This document shows positions 42,843 through 52,310 of a stretch of 64,000 nucleotides of DNA, piece after piece. Position 1 is the stretch's first letter; each line of letters starts with the position of its first letter. Source of the stretch: Pseudomonas viridiflava (lineage in GTDB: Bacteria > Pseudomonadota > Gammaproteobacteria > Pseudomonadales > Pseudomonadaceae); NCBI RefSeq assembly GCF_900590885.1, contig NZ_UUON01000032.1, positions 1-64,000 of the forward strand, read 5' to 3'. Both the position numbers and the translations under genes were made by a program. The notes under the pieces were generated by a model that saw nothing but the letters and a program-made list of their open reading frames with translations, searched no databases and had not been told where the DNA came from.

Positions 42843-44186
42843 ATGGGAGAGTCAGTTACTGTCACCGATACCGAGCGTGCCGTGGTACTGCTGATCGACG
42901 CCCACCCGCACGTACTCCATAGCCTAACGCAACTGCTGCATCTGGAGCCCTTCGACCTGCACAGCGCCACTTGTGCGAATGACGCACTGGCGATTCTCGC
43001 CCGCCAACCCGTCGACCTGGTAATGAGCGCCGCGCGCCTGCCGGACATGGATGGCGCCTCGTTGCTGGCGCATATCCACCAGCACTACCCGCACACCGTG
43101 CGCATCCTGCTGACCAGCGAGACCGACCTGACCCTGATCGTCAAAGCCATCAACGAAGGCGAGATCTACCGCTACCTGAGCAAGCCCTGGAATGACGAAG
43201 AATTGCTGCTCGCCCTGCGCCAGTCCCTGGCCCATCAGCATTCGGAGCGCGAACGTGAGCGCCTGGAGCAGCTGATCCAGCAGCAAAACGATGAACTCAA
43301 GCACCTCAACGCCAGCCTGGAAAAGCGCGTGGCCGCGCGCACCAGCGAACTGCAGCAGACCGCCGACATGCTCGACCTGGCCTACGAAGAACTCAAACAC
43401 AGCTACGCCACCGGTGCCGAGGTGTTTTCGCTGCTGGCCAACCTGCGCCTGCCGCGCGCCAAGCAGACCAACCGCCAGATCATCGACCTGGTGCGCACCT
43501 GGTGCGTGGCCCACAGCGTGGACGAAGCCAGCAACCGCGACCTGACCATGGCCGCCGCGCTCTACAACATCGGCAAGTTGAGCTGGAGCGACAGCATGAT
43601 GGCCTCGCCCTCGGACCTGCTGCACGGCAGCGACCGTGAGCGCTATCGCGCCTATGCCACCCAGAGCGAATCGCTGCTGATGGCCCTGGAACCGATGAAG
43701 GATGCTACGCGGCTGATCCGCCATCACCAGGAACGCTGGGACGGCAGCGGCTTTCCCGATCACCTCAAGGGCGAGGCGATACCCGCCGGTTCGCGGCTGC
43801 TGAAGCTCGCAGTGGACTTTATCGAACTGCAAAAGGGCCTGATCCTCGAACGCCAGATGAACAGCGATGAAGCCCTGCTGTACATCCGCAAATACGCCGG
43901 GCGCCTGTATGACCCGGCGATGGTCGAAGACTTTGTGCAGGTGTGCGCCACTTACGTTAACGACGTGACCCTGGGCGACCCCAACGTCAAGGTGCTCGGC
44001 ACCCGCGAGCTGGAGGAAGGCATGGTGCTGGCGCGCAGCCTGAATGCCGACAACGGCATGTTGCTGCTCAATGCCGGCAAGGTTTTGAACCTGCCGCTGG
44101 TGGACAAGCTGATTGCCTTCGAGGCCATGGAGGGCGCCCGGTACAGTGTTTTTATCAAAACCAGCCCTGCGCCGCTGCTCCTATAA
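42843..44186 (+). CDS. Pseudo-receiver/coiled-coil/degenerate HD-GYP protein
   Basis: This 447-residue protein has an N-terminal response-regulator receiver, a long coiled coil (about 130-195, rich in E, R, Q and L) and an HD-GYP-like domain. The receiver has Ala63 where the phosphorylated Asp should be (VMSAARLPDMDG), although the conserved Lys (YLSKPW) remains. The HD pair of HD-GYP is Tyr241-Asn242 (AALYNIGKLSW), while the GYP region is kept as HQERWDGSGFP. It is therefore unlikely to be phosphorylated or to hydrolyse c-di-GMP. A scaffold or c-di-GMP-binding role is inferred. It overlaps the downstream gene tail to tail by six bases. Confidence 0.85.
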   Translation: MGESVTVTDTERAVVLLIDAHPHVLHSLTQLLHLEPFDLHSATCANDALAILARQPVDLVMSAARLPDMDGASLLAHIHQHYPHTVRILLTSETDLTLIVKAINEGEIYRYLSKPWNDEELLLALRQSLAHQHSERERERLEQLIQQQNDELKHLNASLEKRVAARTSELQQTADMLDLAYEELKHSYATGAEVFSLLANLRLPRAKQTNRQIIDLVRTWCVAHSVDEASNRDLTMAAALYNIGKLSWSDSMMASPSDLLHGSDRERYRAYATQSESLLMALEPMKDATRLIRHHQERWDGSGFPDHLKGEAIPAGSRLLKLAVDFIELQKGLILERQMNSDEALLYIRKYAGRLYDPAMVEDFVQVCATYVNDVTLGDPNVKVLGTRELEEGMVLARSLNADNGMLLLNAGKVLNLPLVDKLIAFEAMEGARYSVFIKTSPAPLLL

Positions 44187-47100
44187 ACCCCAGACTTTAT
44201 GTTTGCTCCCGTGATAATCAATGATCCCCTTGAAGATAAAGACGTCTTTACCGTCTTCTTTCGCGGTTTTCTCAAACGCCATTCGCCAGCGACCCCGGCC
44301 GGTCCCGGCATCTAGTTGGGGTAAATCCATATAGGTGTAGTTGCCGATTTTTTTGCGACTCACACGGCCTGCCTGAATATCCTCAATGATCTCGTCAACC
44401 TTGGCTCGGGCATTGTCAGGCAACAGCGGTAGCTGCGTTTGTGCCAGTTCATCGAGTCTGACGATGTTGACCGCTGGGTCGCTGGGCGGCACCGGTGTGG
44501 GGAGGGAAGGGGGCTCGGAGCTGCCGGGCAGCCGTTCAACTTTGTGGGTTTGCGCGCGGGTGTTGGTGAACTCCAGCGGCGTTGAGTACCGCGGTATGTT
44601 GTTTTCAAATTCGGTAACGCTGAGGCTGTCGATGGCTTTAACCCCTGGGGCCGGGCCAGTGTCTTTACCACGGGACAACGCAATGTAGGGTATGCCGGAC
44701 TTTTTGAAACTGTCGGAAAAAGACTCGACGCCCAGTTCAGCGAACAGCTCTTTTTGCCTGTTGTTTCTGAAGGTGGCTAATGCGCCAAGTATTTGCGGCT
44801 CCGAGAACAGATAGTTCAGCGCTTGTTCCGGTGTGAGTCGGTAATCCGAGGCAGTTTTTTCGAGGATCTGCCTGCGTCCCTTTTCATTTAAAAAATCATT
44901 CAGCGTGTCGGCGCGCCAGGTGGAAATTTTAAACCTTTGGTCAAATTTATTGAGGTTGTTTAACTGCCTGCTGGTGAAGGCATAGCCGACAAACACCGCC
45001 TGGGTGTCCGGGTCTTGCAGGCTGATGGATGACTTCAGGTGTTTTGAGAAGTCCTCGTTTTTGCCCGCAATTCTTTTTATTTTTATGAACAGATCGTCTT
45101 TTTCCAGCGGTGAAAGTTTGATCGCGCCCTCCAGCGCGTCGGTTGTCCTGTTCAGGTGCGTGTAAATATCCGCGTCGAAATCGAGGGTCAGTAAGCTCTC
45201 ACGCAATCGGCTGGGAGAAATCCCGCCGCGTTGGCCCCAGACGATTTGACGAAATGTGGCCTCGTCTACATTCAACTGGCGTAACGCGTTATCCAGCAAC
45301 TGGCGTTTCTGTGACGCCGTCAGCAGTGGCACGATGGCTTCGCCCCTGCTGGTTGAAAATACCCGAAACGCCGCGAGCAGGTCGTCGTCCAGTTGCTCTT
45401 CGACCGTGCGCCCTCTCAGCACGCCGAGCACCGGGCCGCCGCCGACGGTGGTTCGCTCAAAACGTGGCATCCAGCTTTTGGCATCCCCCGGAACCACCAT
45501 GAAATCGGCGTTGTTGCCTGCCGGGTCTTTGACAAAAACTGCGCCGTCCTCGACGTAGGCCGAGTACAGGTAATAGCGGCTGTCGTCGCCCTGCATCGCG
45601 ATGAATTGATTGTTGTGATGATCAATAAAACTCGGTGCGCCTTGGCGGCGCGACAGCGTGTAGTGATGGGTGTGTGCGAAATCTTCGACGTCAAACAACG
45701 CGTCAATCTGTTTGGGCAAACGGTACTGCGCAACATCGACCCAGGCCGGTGTCAGCGGTCGTACCGAGGCGGTCGAGAGTGCGATGGAGAGCTTTTGGTC
45801 CACACCGATTTTTCTGACCAGCCCCGGGATACCGCGTCCCAGCTTCTGTGCGTTGCGCAGCCCTCTGGCGATGGCGCGAAACAGCAACCGCCGCATGGCT
45901 TTGACCAGCGACAGGCCGAGCAGGAAGTCGGCGGCGTCGACGGCAAATAAAAATCCATTGACCGCCGACTCTCGTGCAACTTGCGCGTTGCTGCGGGAAC
46001 GGTAGTCGGCATGGGATAGTTGAAAACCCAGTTGCGCCGAATACAGGTAGGCCTGTAAATCGCCGGTTATCGGGGTCACCGTGTAACGGTTCGCACTGCG
46101 TGTATCGCTGAAGATTCTCGTCAGTTCCTCGGCGTCACTGGTGGCTATCCGCTCGGTGAAATAGGTGCGCCATTCGGGTTTGGCCTTGAGTGTGTCCAGC
46201 TCTCTCAACCCGTTGACGAGTTCCCGGAACGGGGCGTCATCCGGTGCGTCCGGGGTGTAAAGCACACAGACACCGCCAGGGCGGGTGCCGCGTCGCTGGA
46301 TAACCAGCACGCCATTGAGCGGCTGGCCGCCCTGGCCACGCACCAGCCCCGCGCCCATCACTACGGCGTGGGCTTCGATAGCGAAGCCGCCGACCAGCGG
46401 GCGCGTGGCCGGGTCGGGGTGTTGGATGACGGCTTGTATCCAGTCGAACCCACTGCCGGGCGTCTTGAACGTAAACAGGTCGTTGATCGCCGGGTTCAGT
46501 CGGCTCTCAAACGCGTCTTTGCGCATCTGCGCCACGTTCGCGTTTTGCCAGGCAGTGGCAAAAACGGCCCCCGCTCCCGTTCGCGAGAACGCTAAGCGCA
46601 GGTACTCGTCATACTGTGCGGCCACGTTGGCCTGTTGGGCCAGCGCGCGCAAATCTGTGGTATTGAGCGTGCCGAGCTTTTTTCCGGAGGTATCGATGAG
46701 GTCGGCGCTGGCGGTGGTGGTTCGGTGTAGCTCATGGGGCGACCACGGCTCGACATTGCGCCTTGCGTAACTGCCCAGTGTGCGCAAATCCACCACCACT
46801 CGGGTGCTCCAGGTGCCCAGGGTCAGTTGTCTGTGCTTTAAAAATTGGGCGATGTCTATCGCCGGGTCTTCGCTGATGAAGACCGTCTCGGAGACGGCGT
46901 CACGATAGCCAGTGACGCGTATTGGCATCGCGTTGCGCACGCGCAGCCTTACCAGGCTTTTGTAGGGCGCCAGGTCCGCGTTGGCATAGGCCGGTTTTTG
47001 TGTTTTCAGCACCCGGCTGACCGCTAGTTCGGAAAAAGAGGCGAATGTCGAAATCTTCTCAAGGAAGGGCAGCAGCGCCTCATGCCCATCGATCATGGCC

Positions 47101-47534
47101 GTTTCAAGTTGCCGGTACTGCGCCTGATCGGTCGGGTTGGCCGCATTCAGCCAGTCGGGGACACGTGGCGCTGCCAGGCGCAGGTTGCGGGCCGCCAGGG
47201 CCACGGACACATCCAGCAGCGAGGACAGATCTGCCGCAAGGTTCAGCTCGCCCGTCACCGGCAAGGTAGCGTTGCGCAGGGCTGCGCGTACAGCAAGGCT
47301 TTGCTTGATCCGCAGCGAATGGACACCGACGGCAATTACATCGGTGTCAATCACCGAAGGCTTGGTTGCCAGCGCGGGCCAATCGCCCGGTTCTGCGCCA
47401 AGTGCCGGCATCACGGCGGCGGCCAGCCGCTGGCCTGACGATTCGCCTGCACGCAGGCGTGCCGCCATGGTTTGATTCAACTGCTGCAAGTCCTTGAATT
47501 CCTCGAAGCCTTCGCCCGGGGTGTAGAGCACCAC
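44181..47534 (-). pseudogene. Dermonecrotic-toxin-like giant protein, C-terminal part (frameshifted)
   Basis: This ~1117-codon segment continues the reading of the 47545-48262 fragment after a frame change at an 8-base C tract (47544-47551 on this strand). It contains toxin-like N-terminal repeats (VVLYTPGEG here and VCVLYTPDAP later, in the same style), a hydrophobic region (FLFAVDAADFLLGLSLV) and a C-terminal basic module of ~70 residues (GTGRGRWRMAFEK, FIFKGIIDYHG) that could be an enzymatic toxin tip. Restoring the frame gives one protein of about 1360 residues. Its family resembles the DUF6543-like first half of the NEL protein at 22815. The GTG at 47534 is unlikely to be a true start. 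Confidence 0.7.
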
Positions 47535-48262
47535 AGTGCCGACGGGGGGGGTGCTGCGGTGGCGCTGATGATGAAGGCTGCGGCGAACGTACCGTCGTTT
47601 TCCAGCATCAGTCTGTAGACGCGAGGTCTTTGGTCAACAGCCAGGGCTTGTTCGCGCGCCGCCGCCGTGGGGTATTTCAGCACAGCGTCGGCCAGCGTCC
47701 GTGCTTGCGCCGAGAGCGTGCCGTCAACCGTGCGCAATGCCAACTGATGTGCCAGCACCTGGCGACGCAAGGCTACCAGTTGGCCCTCGGTATCACCCCA
47801 GAACTCGTTCAGCTTCACCAGGAAAACCACTTCCAGCATGCTCGCCAGCGTCGCCGTGGGGCTGACAGGAGACAGGCGTTTGCTCTCATCCAGGGTCTGG
47901 CTTTCCCGGTAGAACGCGCCGCTTTCTTGTGCCAGGTAGGCGTTTGCATCGGGGCCCCTTAATGTGCTCAGCAGCGACCCCAGCGGTTCGCTGCTGAGCA
48001 GGTGTTTCTGGCCCTGCTCATCCTCACGGTAACGGCTGTAAAAAATCTGGTTGGGGTTGATGGGCCGGCGTAACTCAGGAAACACCGCGGCCAACTGCTG
48101 TTGAAACACGGTCTCCAGATTCGGCTGCTCCAGGAGCAGTTCGGCGGTTCTGGCATTGAGCCTGGCCAGTTCCTGGACAAGAAACGCTTGTTGTTCGTCG
48201 ACGGGGATTGCCGGTGGTACCACCGGCAGCGTCACGGGCTGCATGGACATAGGTGAACTCAT
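47477..48262 (-). pseudogene. Dermonecrotic-toxin-like giant protein, N-terminal fragment (frameshifted)
   Basis: This 261-codon fragment starts MSSPMSMQPVTLPVVPP and reads FPELRRPINPNQIFYSRYRE, a pattern common near the start of Pseudomonas dermonecrotic-toxin-domain proteins. Sense reading stops at the homopolymer near 47544; the last ~24 residues (from PPPSALWC) are out of frame and the frame closes at 47477. One extra C (nine in total) or two fewer would join it to the downstream segment. Real mutation, phase variation and sequencing error cannot be told apart from one sequence. Confidence 0.7.
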
Positions 48263-48405
48263 GAAGGGCTGGGTCTGAGTCCCGAGTGTAGGGTTGGCGT
48301 CAAAGGGCGCTGCGGTGCATGTGTGTGGGCGCACATACCGGTTCGATTGCTTGCTGGCGACGTGCGTGTGATCCTTTGCGCCTTTTCCCCTGAGGCGCTT
48401 ATTTC

Positions 48406-48819
48406 ATGTCCACGACTATCCGTATCGCCGCCGCCCTGTTGATCGGCGCCGACGGCCAGACCCTGCTGGTGCGCAAGCGCGGCACCCAGGCATTCATGCA
48501 ACCGGGCGGCAAGATTGACGCCGGTGAACAACCTGCGCAGGCCCTGGCCCGTGAGTTGTTTGAAGAACTGAACCTGCGTATCGAGCCGAGCGACGCGCTC
48601 TACCTCGGCAAGTTTTCTGCACCAGCCGTGAACGAGCCGGGCTTTACCGTGGAAGCCGAGCTGTTCCAGGTGCAGATCGATGTCGCGGTCACCCCCGCTG
48701 CGGAGATCGAAGAAGTGCGCTGGATCGACCCGGCCGGCGATGGCGGCCTGCTGCTGGCGCCCTTGACACGTGACCTGATCCTGCCGTTTTATCGAGCATC
48801 GCTGGCCATCCCGGCCTGA
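48406..48819 (+). CDS. NUDIX hydrolase
   Basis: This 137-residue protein has a complete Nudix box, G35-x5-E41 through R49-E-L-F-E-E54 (GGKIDAGEQPAQALARELFE). It hydrolyses a nucleoside diphosphate linked to another moiety; the substrate is unknown. It may form an operon with the GNAT gene downstream, which formerly included an exporter now deleted. Confidence 0.88.
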   Translation: MSTTIRIAAALLIGADGQTLLVRKRGTQAFMQPGGKIDAGEQPAQALARELFEELNLRIEPSDALYLGKFSAPAVNEPGFTVEAELFQVQIDVAVTPAAEIEEVRWIDPAGDGGLLLAPLTRDLILPFYRASLAIPA

Positions 48820-48841
48820 CGCAGGCGCCAAGGACTGAACC

Positions 48842-48913
48842 GTGATCCCGCTCAACGAATTGCTGATTTTTGCTGCCGCAAGCCGGATGCTTGAACAGCG
48901 CCGCAGCGCATGA
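48842..48913 (+). pseudogene. Relic of a LysE-family exporter (internal deletion)
   Basis: A 23-codon frame begins GTG with IPLNELLIFAAA, which matches the usual N-terminus of Pseudomonas LysE-family transporters. It then jumps to SRMLEQRRSA and a stop, resembling the C-terminus of the same family. About 180 codons appear to have been removed in frame. The stop overlaps the GNAT start in ATGA, as an intact gene would. The family match is from memory and not searched. Confidence 0.6.
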
Positions 48914-49416
48914 GCATCCGCACGCTAAGCGCCGCCGATGCCGAAGCCTATCGGACGTTGATGCTGGAGGCCTATGGCGTGTATCCACAGGCCTTCACCT
49001 CCAGCGTCGCCGAGCGTGCGGCGATGCCGTTGAGCTGGTGGGAAAAGCGTTTAGAGAGTCGGCTGGATTGCTTGCTCGGCGCCTATGTCGGCGCTGAGCT
49101 GGCCGGTATTGTCGGGCTGGCCTTCGAGCCGCGCGAGAAGGCACGGCACAAGGTCACCCTGTTTGGCATGTACGTGAACGGCGCCCATCAGCAGCGGGGC
49201 CTGGGCCGCAAGCTGGTCGAGGCCGCACTCGACGAAGCGCGCCGGCACCCACGCCTGCAGGTCATCCAGCTGACCGTCACCGCCGGCAACGCCGCCGCCT
49301 TTGCCCTGTACCAGCGCTGCGGGTTCATCCAGTACGGCCTGGAGCCACTGGCGGTGCGGGTGGGCGAAGACTACTTCGACAAGATCCACATGTGGCGCGA
49401 ACTCAAGACTGAATGA
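48910..49416 (+). CDS. GNAT-family N-acetyltransferase
   Basis: This 168-residue GNAT-fold acetyltransferase has the acetyl-CoA loop as QQRGLGRKLVEAALDEA and the beta5 motif VTAGNAAAFALYQRCGF. The substrate is not evident. The start ATG overlaps the stop of the LysE relic by four bases. It is followed by a REP element and the convergent metR gene. Confidence 0.88.
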   Translation: MSIRTLSAADAEAYRTLMLEAYGVYPQAFTSSVAERAAMPLSWWEKRLESRLDCLLGAYVGAELAGIVGLAFEPREKARHKVTLFGMYVNGAHQQRGLGRKLVEAALDEARRHPRLQVIQLTVTAGNAAAFALYQRCGFIQYGLEPLAVRVGEDYFDKIHMWRELKTE

Positions 49417-49422
49417 GATCAA

Positions 49423-49450
49423 TGTGGGAGGGAGCTTGCCCCCTCCCACA
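49423..49450. repeat. REP-type palindrome (copy 4)
   Basis: TGTGGGAGGGAGC and GCCCCCTCCCACA form an imperfect stem between the convergent GNAT and metR genes. Confidence 0.75.
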
Positions 49451-49467
49451 TTGGGAACTGTGTGGTC

Positions 49468-50385
49468 TCAACGCACCACGCTGACCCCATCCAACGTCGA
49501 AAACGACGTGTCTTTGGCCGTCAGCAAAAAATCGCGCATATACGGCGCATCCAGCATGTCGGCGCGGATCCCCGCGTACAGCGTCGCAAACAAACCTTTC
49601 TCGCCCAGGCGCTTGGCCTTCACGTACCCGCGCGAGCTGTATTCATGCAGCGCCCAATGCGGCATGCCGCATACGCCACGGCCGCTGGCCACCAATTGCA
49701 TCATCATCACCGTCAGTTCCGAGGTGCGCACCTGGGCCGGTTCGACGTCGGCCGGCTCCAGGAAACGGGTGAAGATGTCCAGGCGGTCACGCTCCACCGG
49801 GTAGGTGATCAAGGTTTCCGTCAGCAGGTCTTCGGGCACGATGTAGGACTTGTTCGCCAGCGCGTGCTGGTTCGCCACCGCCAGCATGGCTTCGTAGGTG
49901 AACAGCGGCACATAGGTAATACCCGGCAATTCCAGCGGGTCGGACGTGACCACCAAGTCGAGGTCGCCACGGGCCAGGGCCGGCAGCGGCGCGAAGGCAA
50001 AACCGGAGGCAAGGTCCAGCTCGACTTCCGGCCAGGCATCGCGGAACTGGTCGATGGTCGGCATCAGCCACTGGAAGCAACTGTGGCACTCGATCGCCAT
50101 GTGCAGCCGCCCGGCAGTGCCGCCCGCCAGGCGCGCGATATCGCGTTCGGCGCCGCGCAACAGCGGCAGGGTGGCGTCGGCCAGTTGCAGCAGGCGCAGG
50201 CCCGCGCTGGTGAAGCGCAGCGGCTTGGTCTTGCGCACGAACAGCGGCATGCCCAGGCGCTCTTCAAGTTCCTTGAACTGGTGGGACAGCGCCGACTGCG
50301 TCAGGTGCAGGCGCTCGGCGGCATCGACCAGGCTGTCCGCTTCGCGCAGCGCGTGCAGGGTCTTGAGGTGGCGGATTTCGAGCAC
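49468..50385 (-). CDS. metR: LysR-type transcriptional regulator MetR
   Basis: This 305-residue LysR-type regulator starts MLEIRHLKTLHALREADSL and has the helix-turn-helix SLVDAAERLHLTQSALSHQFKEL. Its effector domain contains ECHSCFQWLMPTIDQFRD, which is distinctive for MetR. MetR activates methionine synthesis genes with homocysteine as cofactor. The divergent neighbour is an alpha/beta hydrolase rather than metE, so its targets are probably elsewhere. Confidence 0.92.
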   Translation of the reverse strand: MLEIRHLKTLHALREADSLVDAAERLHLTQSALSHQFKELEERLGMPLFVRKTKPLRFTSAGLRLLQLADATLPLLRGAERDIARLAGGTAGRLHMAIECHSCFQWLMPTIDQFRDAWPEVELDLASGFAFAPLPALARGDLDLVVTSDPLELPGITYVPLFTYEAMLAVANQHALANKSYIVPEDLLTETLITYPVERDRLDIFTRFLEPADVEPAQVRTSELTVMMMQLVASGRGVCGMPHWALHEYSSRGYVKAKRLGEKGLFATLYAGIRADMLDAPYMRDFLLTAKDTSFSTLDGVSVVR

Positions 50386-50567
50386 GGGCTCTCCATGAAT
50401 ACAATTTGTGAAGAATCTGAATGGCGTGAGTTTGTCTCATGTTGGCGTTCGTGTCGACTGTGACCGCTGGGCACTCTTCATCAAACTGTCATGCAACTGT
50501 GGCAGCGCGCTTGTACAAACTTCATCAGACTCGCGCTCTACTGGGGTTCTGCGTTTCGGTGTTTTTC

Positions 50568-51587
50568 ATGCGCGTGTTGCTTTTACTGGCCGCTCTACTG
50601 TTCGGCCTGCCGTCTTTTGCGGCTTCTCGATGTGATGTGAATGTCCCGACCCAAACGGTCGACCTGGAAAAGGTGAGCATCGCCTACCAGAGCATCGGTC
50701 GTGCGTCCGACCCGGCCTTGCTGCTGGTGATGGGCCTGGGCGGGCAGTTGATCCACTGGCCCGACGAGGTGGTGGTCGCCTTGTGTCAGCAGGGTTTTCG
50801 GGTGATCCGCTATGACAACCGCGATGTCGGCCTGTCCAGCTGGCGCCAGGCCCCGGCCAGCGCCAACCTGACCTTCGAAGTGCTGCGCTACAAGCTCGGT
50901 TTGCCGGTGTCGGCGCCCTACACCCTGACGGACATGGCCGATGACGCCCTGGGCTTGATGGACGCGTTGCAGATCCAGCAATTCCACGTGCTGGGCGCGA
51001 GCATGGGCGGCATGATCGCCCAACACCTGGCGGCCATGGCGCCGCAACGGGTCGAAAGCCTGACGCTGATCATGACCAGCTCCGGCGCCGAAGGCTTGCC
51101 GGCGCCGAGCGCTGCGCTGGTGCAGTTGTTGTCGCGGCGCAGCGCGCCGAATCGCGAGGTGGCGCTGGAGCAGCAGGCCGACTTGCTCGCGGCGCTGGGC
51201 AGCCCGTCCATAAAGGATGACCGTGACGCATTGCTGCACCAGGCGGCGTTGTCCTACGACCGCGCCTTCAACCCGGACGGGGTGAAACGCCAGATCATGG
51301 CGATCCTCGCCGAGCCCAGCCGCGTGCCGTTGCTCAACCAGCTGCGCGTGCCGACCCTGGTGGTGCACGGCACCGCCGACCCGTTGCTGCCGGTGATGCA
51401 CGGCGTGCACCTGGCCGCGCATATCCAGGGCAGCCAGCTCAAACTGATCCCGGGCATGGCCCATCGTTTTCAGGAAGCGTTCAAGGCGCCGTTGCTGACC
51501 GCGGTGCTGCCGTACCTGCAAGCCCATCGCGAAGATGCCGCGCATTGGGCGCAGATTGACCTGGGCGAGCCTTCGAAGGTGTTGTGA
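50568..51587 (+). CDS. Exported alpha/beta-fold hydrolase
   Basis: This 339-residue protein has a signal peptide (LLLLAALLFGLPSFAA) and an alpha/beta hydrolase domain with nucleophile Ser145 in GASMGG, the acid in GTADPLLP and the histidine in GMAHRFQ. It is probably a periplasmic esterase or lipase. The start at 50568 is chosen for the signal peptide; the frame is open from 50439. The gap 50386-50567 holds the divergent promoters with metR. Confidence 0.87.
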   Translation: MRVLLLLAALLFGLPSFAASRCDVNVPTQTVDLEKVSIAYQSIGRASDPALLLVMGLGGQLIHWPDEVVVALCQQGFRVIRYDNRDVGLSSWRQAPASANLTFEVLRYKLGLPVSAPYTLTDMADDALGLMDALQIQQFHVLGASMGGMIAQHLAAMAPQRVESLTLIMTSSGAEGLPAPSAALVQLLSRRSAPNREVALEQQADLLAALGSPSIKDDRDALLHQAALSYDRAFNPDGVKRQIMAILAEPSRVPLLNQLRVPTLVVHGTADPLLPVMHGVHLAAHIQGSQLKLIPGMAHRFQEAFKAPLLTAVLPYLQAHREDAAHWAQIDLGEPSKVL

Positions 51588-51643
51588 CATTGGTGTATCG
51601 TGCAACCTTTGTGGCGCATTCACTGCCAGCGAGGTTGCCTACC

Positions 51644-52297
51644 ATGAGTACTCCCCTGAAAATCGATTTCGTCAGCGACGTGTCCTGCCCCTGGTGCATC
51701 ATCGGCCTGCGCGGCTTGACCGAAGCCCTCGACCAGCTCGGCGCCGAAGTACAGGCCGAGATCCACTTCCAGCCGTTCGAGCTGAACCCGAAGATGCCCG
51801 CCGAAGGTCAGAACATCGTCGAGCACATCACTGAAAAATACGGCTCCACCGCCGAAGAGTCCCAGGCCAACCGTGCGCGTATTCGCGACATGGGCGCCGA
51901 GCTGGGCTTCGCCTTCCGCACCGACGGCCAAAGCCGTATCTACAATACTTTCGATGCCCACCGTTTGCTGCATTGGGCCGGGCTGGAAGGCTTGCAGTAC
52001 AACCTCAAGGAAGCGCTGTTCAAGGCGTATTTCACCGACGGGCAGGACCCTTCCGATCACGCGACCCTGGCGATCATCGCCGAAAGCGTCGGCCTGGATA
52101 TCCAGCGCGCGGCCGAGATTCTCGCCAGCCGCGAATACGCCGCCGAGGTGCGTGAGCAAGAGCAGTTGTGGATCTCCCGGGGCGTGACCTCGGTGCCGAC
52201 CATTGTGTTCAACGATCAATACGCGGTGAGTGGCGGCCAGCCGGCCGAGGCGTTTGTGGGGGCGATTCGCCAGATCATCCAAGAGAGCAAGGGCTGA
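51644..52297 (+). CDS. DsbA-family oxidoreductase (FrnE-like)
   Basis: This 217-residue cytosolic thioredoxin-fold protein has the active site C15-P-W-C18 near the N-terminus, a helical insertion and the cis-Pro motif RGVTSVPTIVFND. FrnE-like members are disulphide oxidoreductases or isomerases, some linked to redox stress. There is no signal peptide. It is convergent with the response-regulator gene. Confidence 0.9.
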   Translation: MSTPLKIDFVSDVSCPWCIIGLRGLTEALDQLGAEVQAEIHFQPFELNPKMPAEGQNIVEHITEKYGSTAEESQANRARIRDMGAELGFAFRTDGQSRIYNTFDAHRLLHWAGLEGLQYNLKEALFKAYFTDGQDPSDHATLAIIAESVGLDIQRAAEILASREYAAEVREQEQLWISRGVTSVPTIVFNDQYAVSGGQPAEAFVGAIRQIIQESKG

Positions 52298-52310
52298 AAG
52301 GCTGTGTAGG

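Noticed and set aside
22815..48262. Type III or type VI secretion cluster linked to the two giant toxin-like genes
   Set aside because: No secretion apparatus, VgrG, PAAR, chaperone or immunity gene was recognised around either gene.
49468..51587. metR-metE style divergent pair
   Set aside because: The divergent gene is an exported alpha/beta hydrolase, not methionine synthase, and I saw no clear TGAA-N5-TTCA site in the gap.
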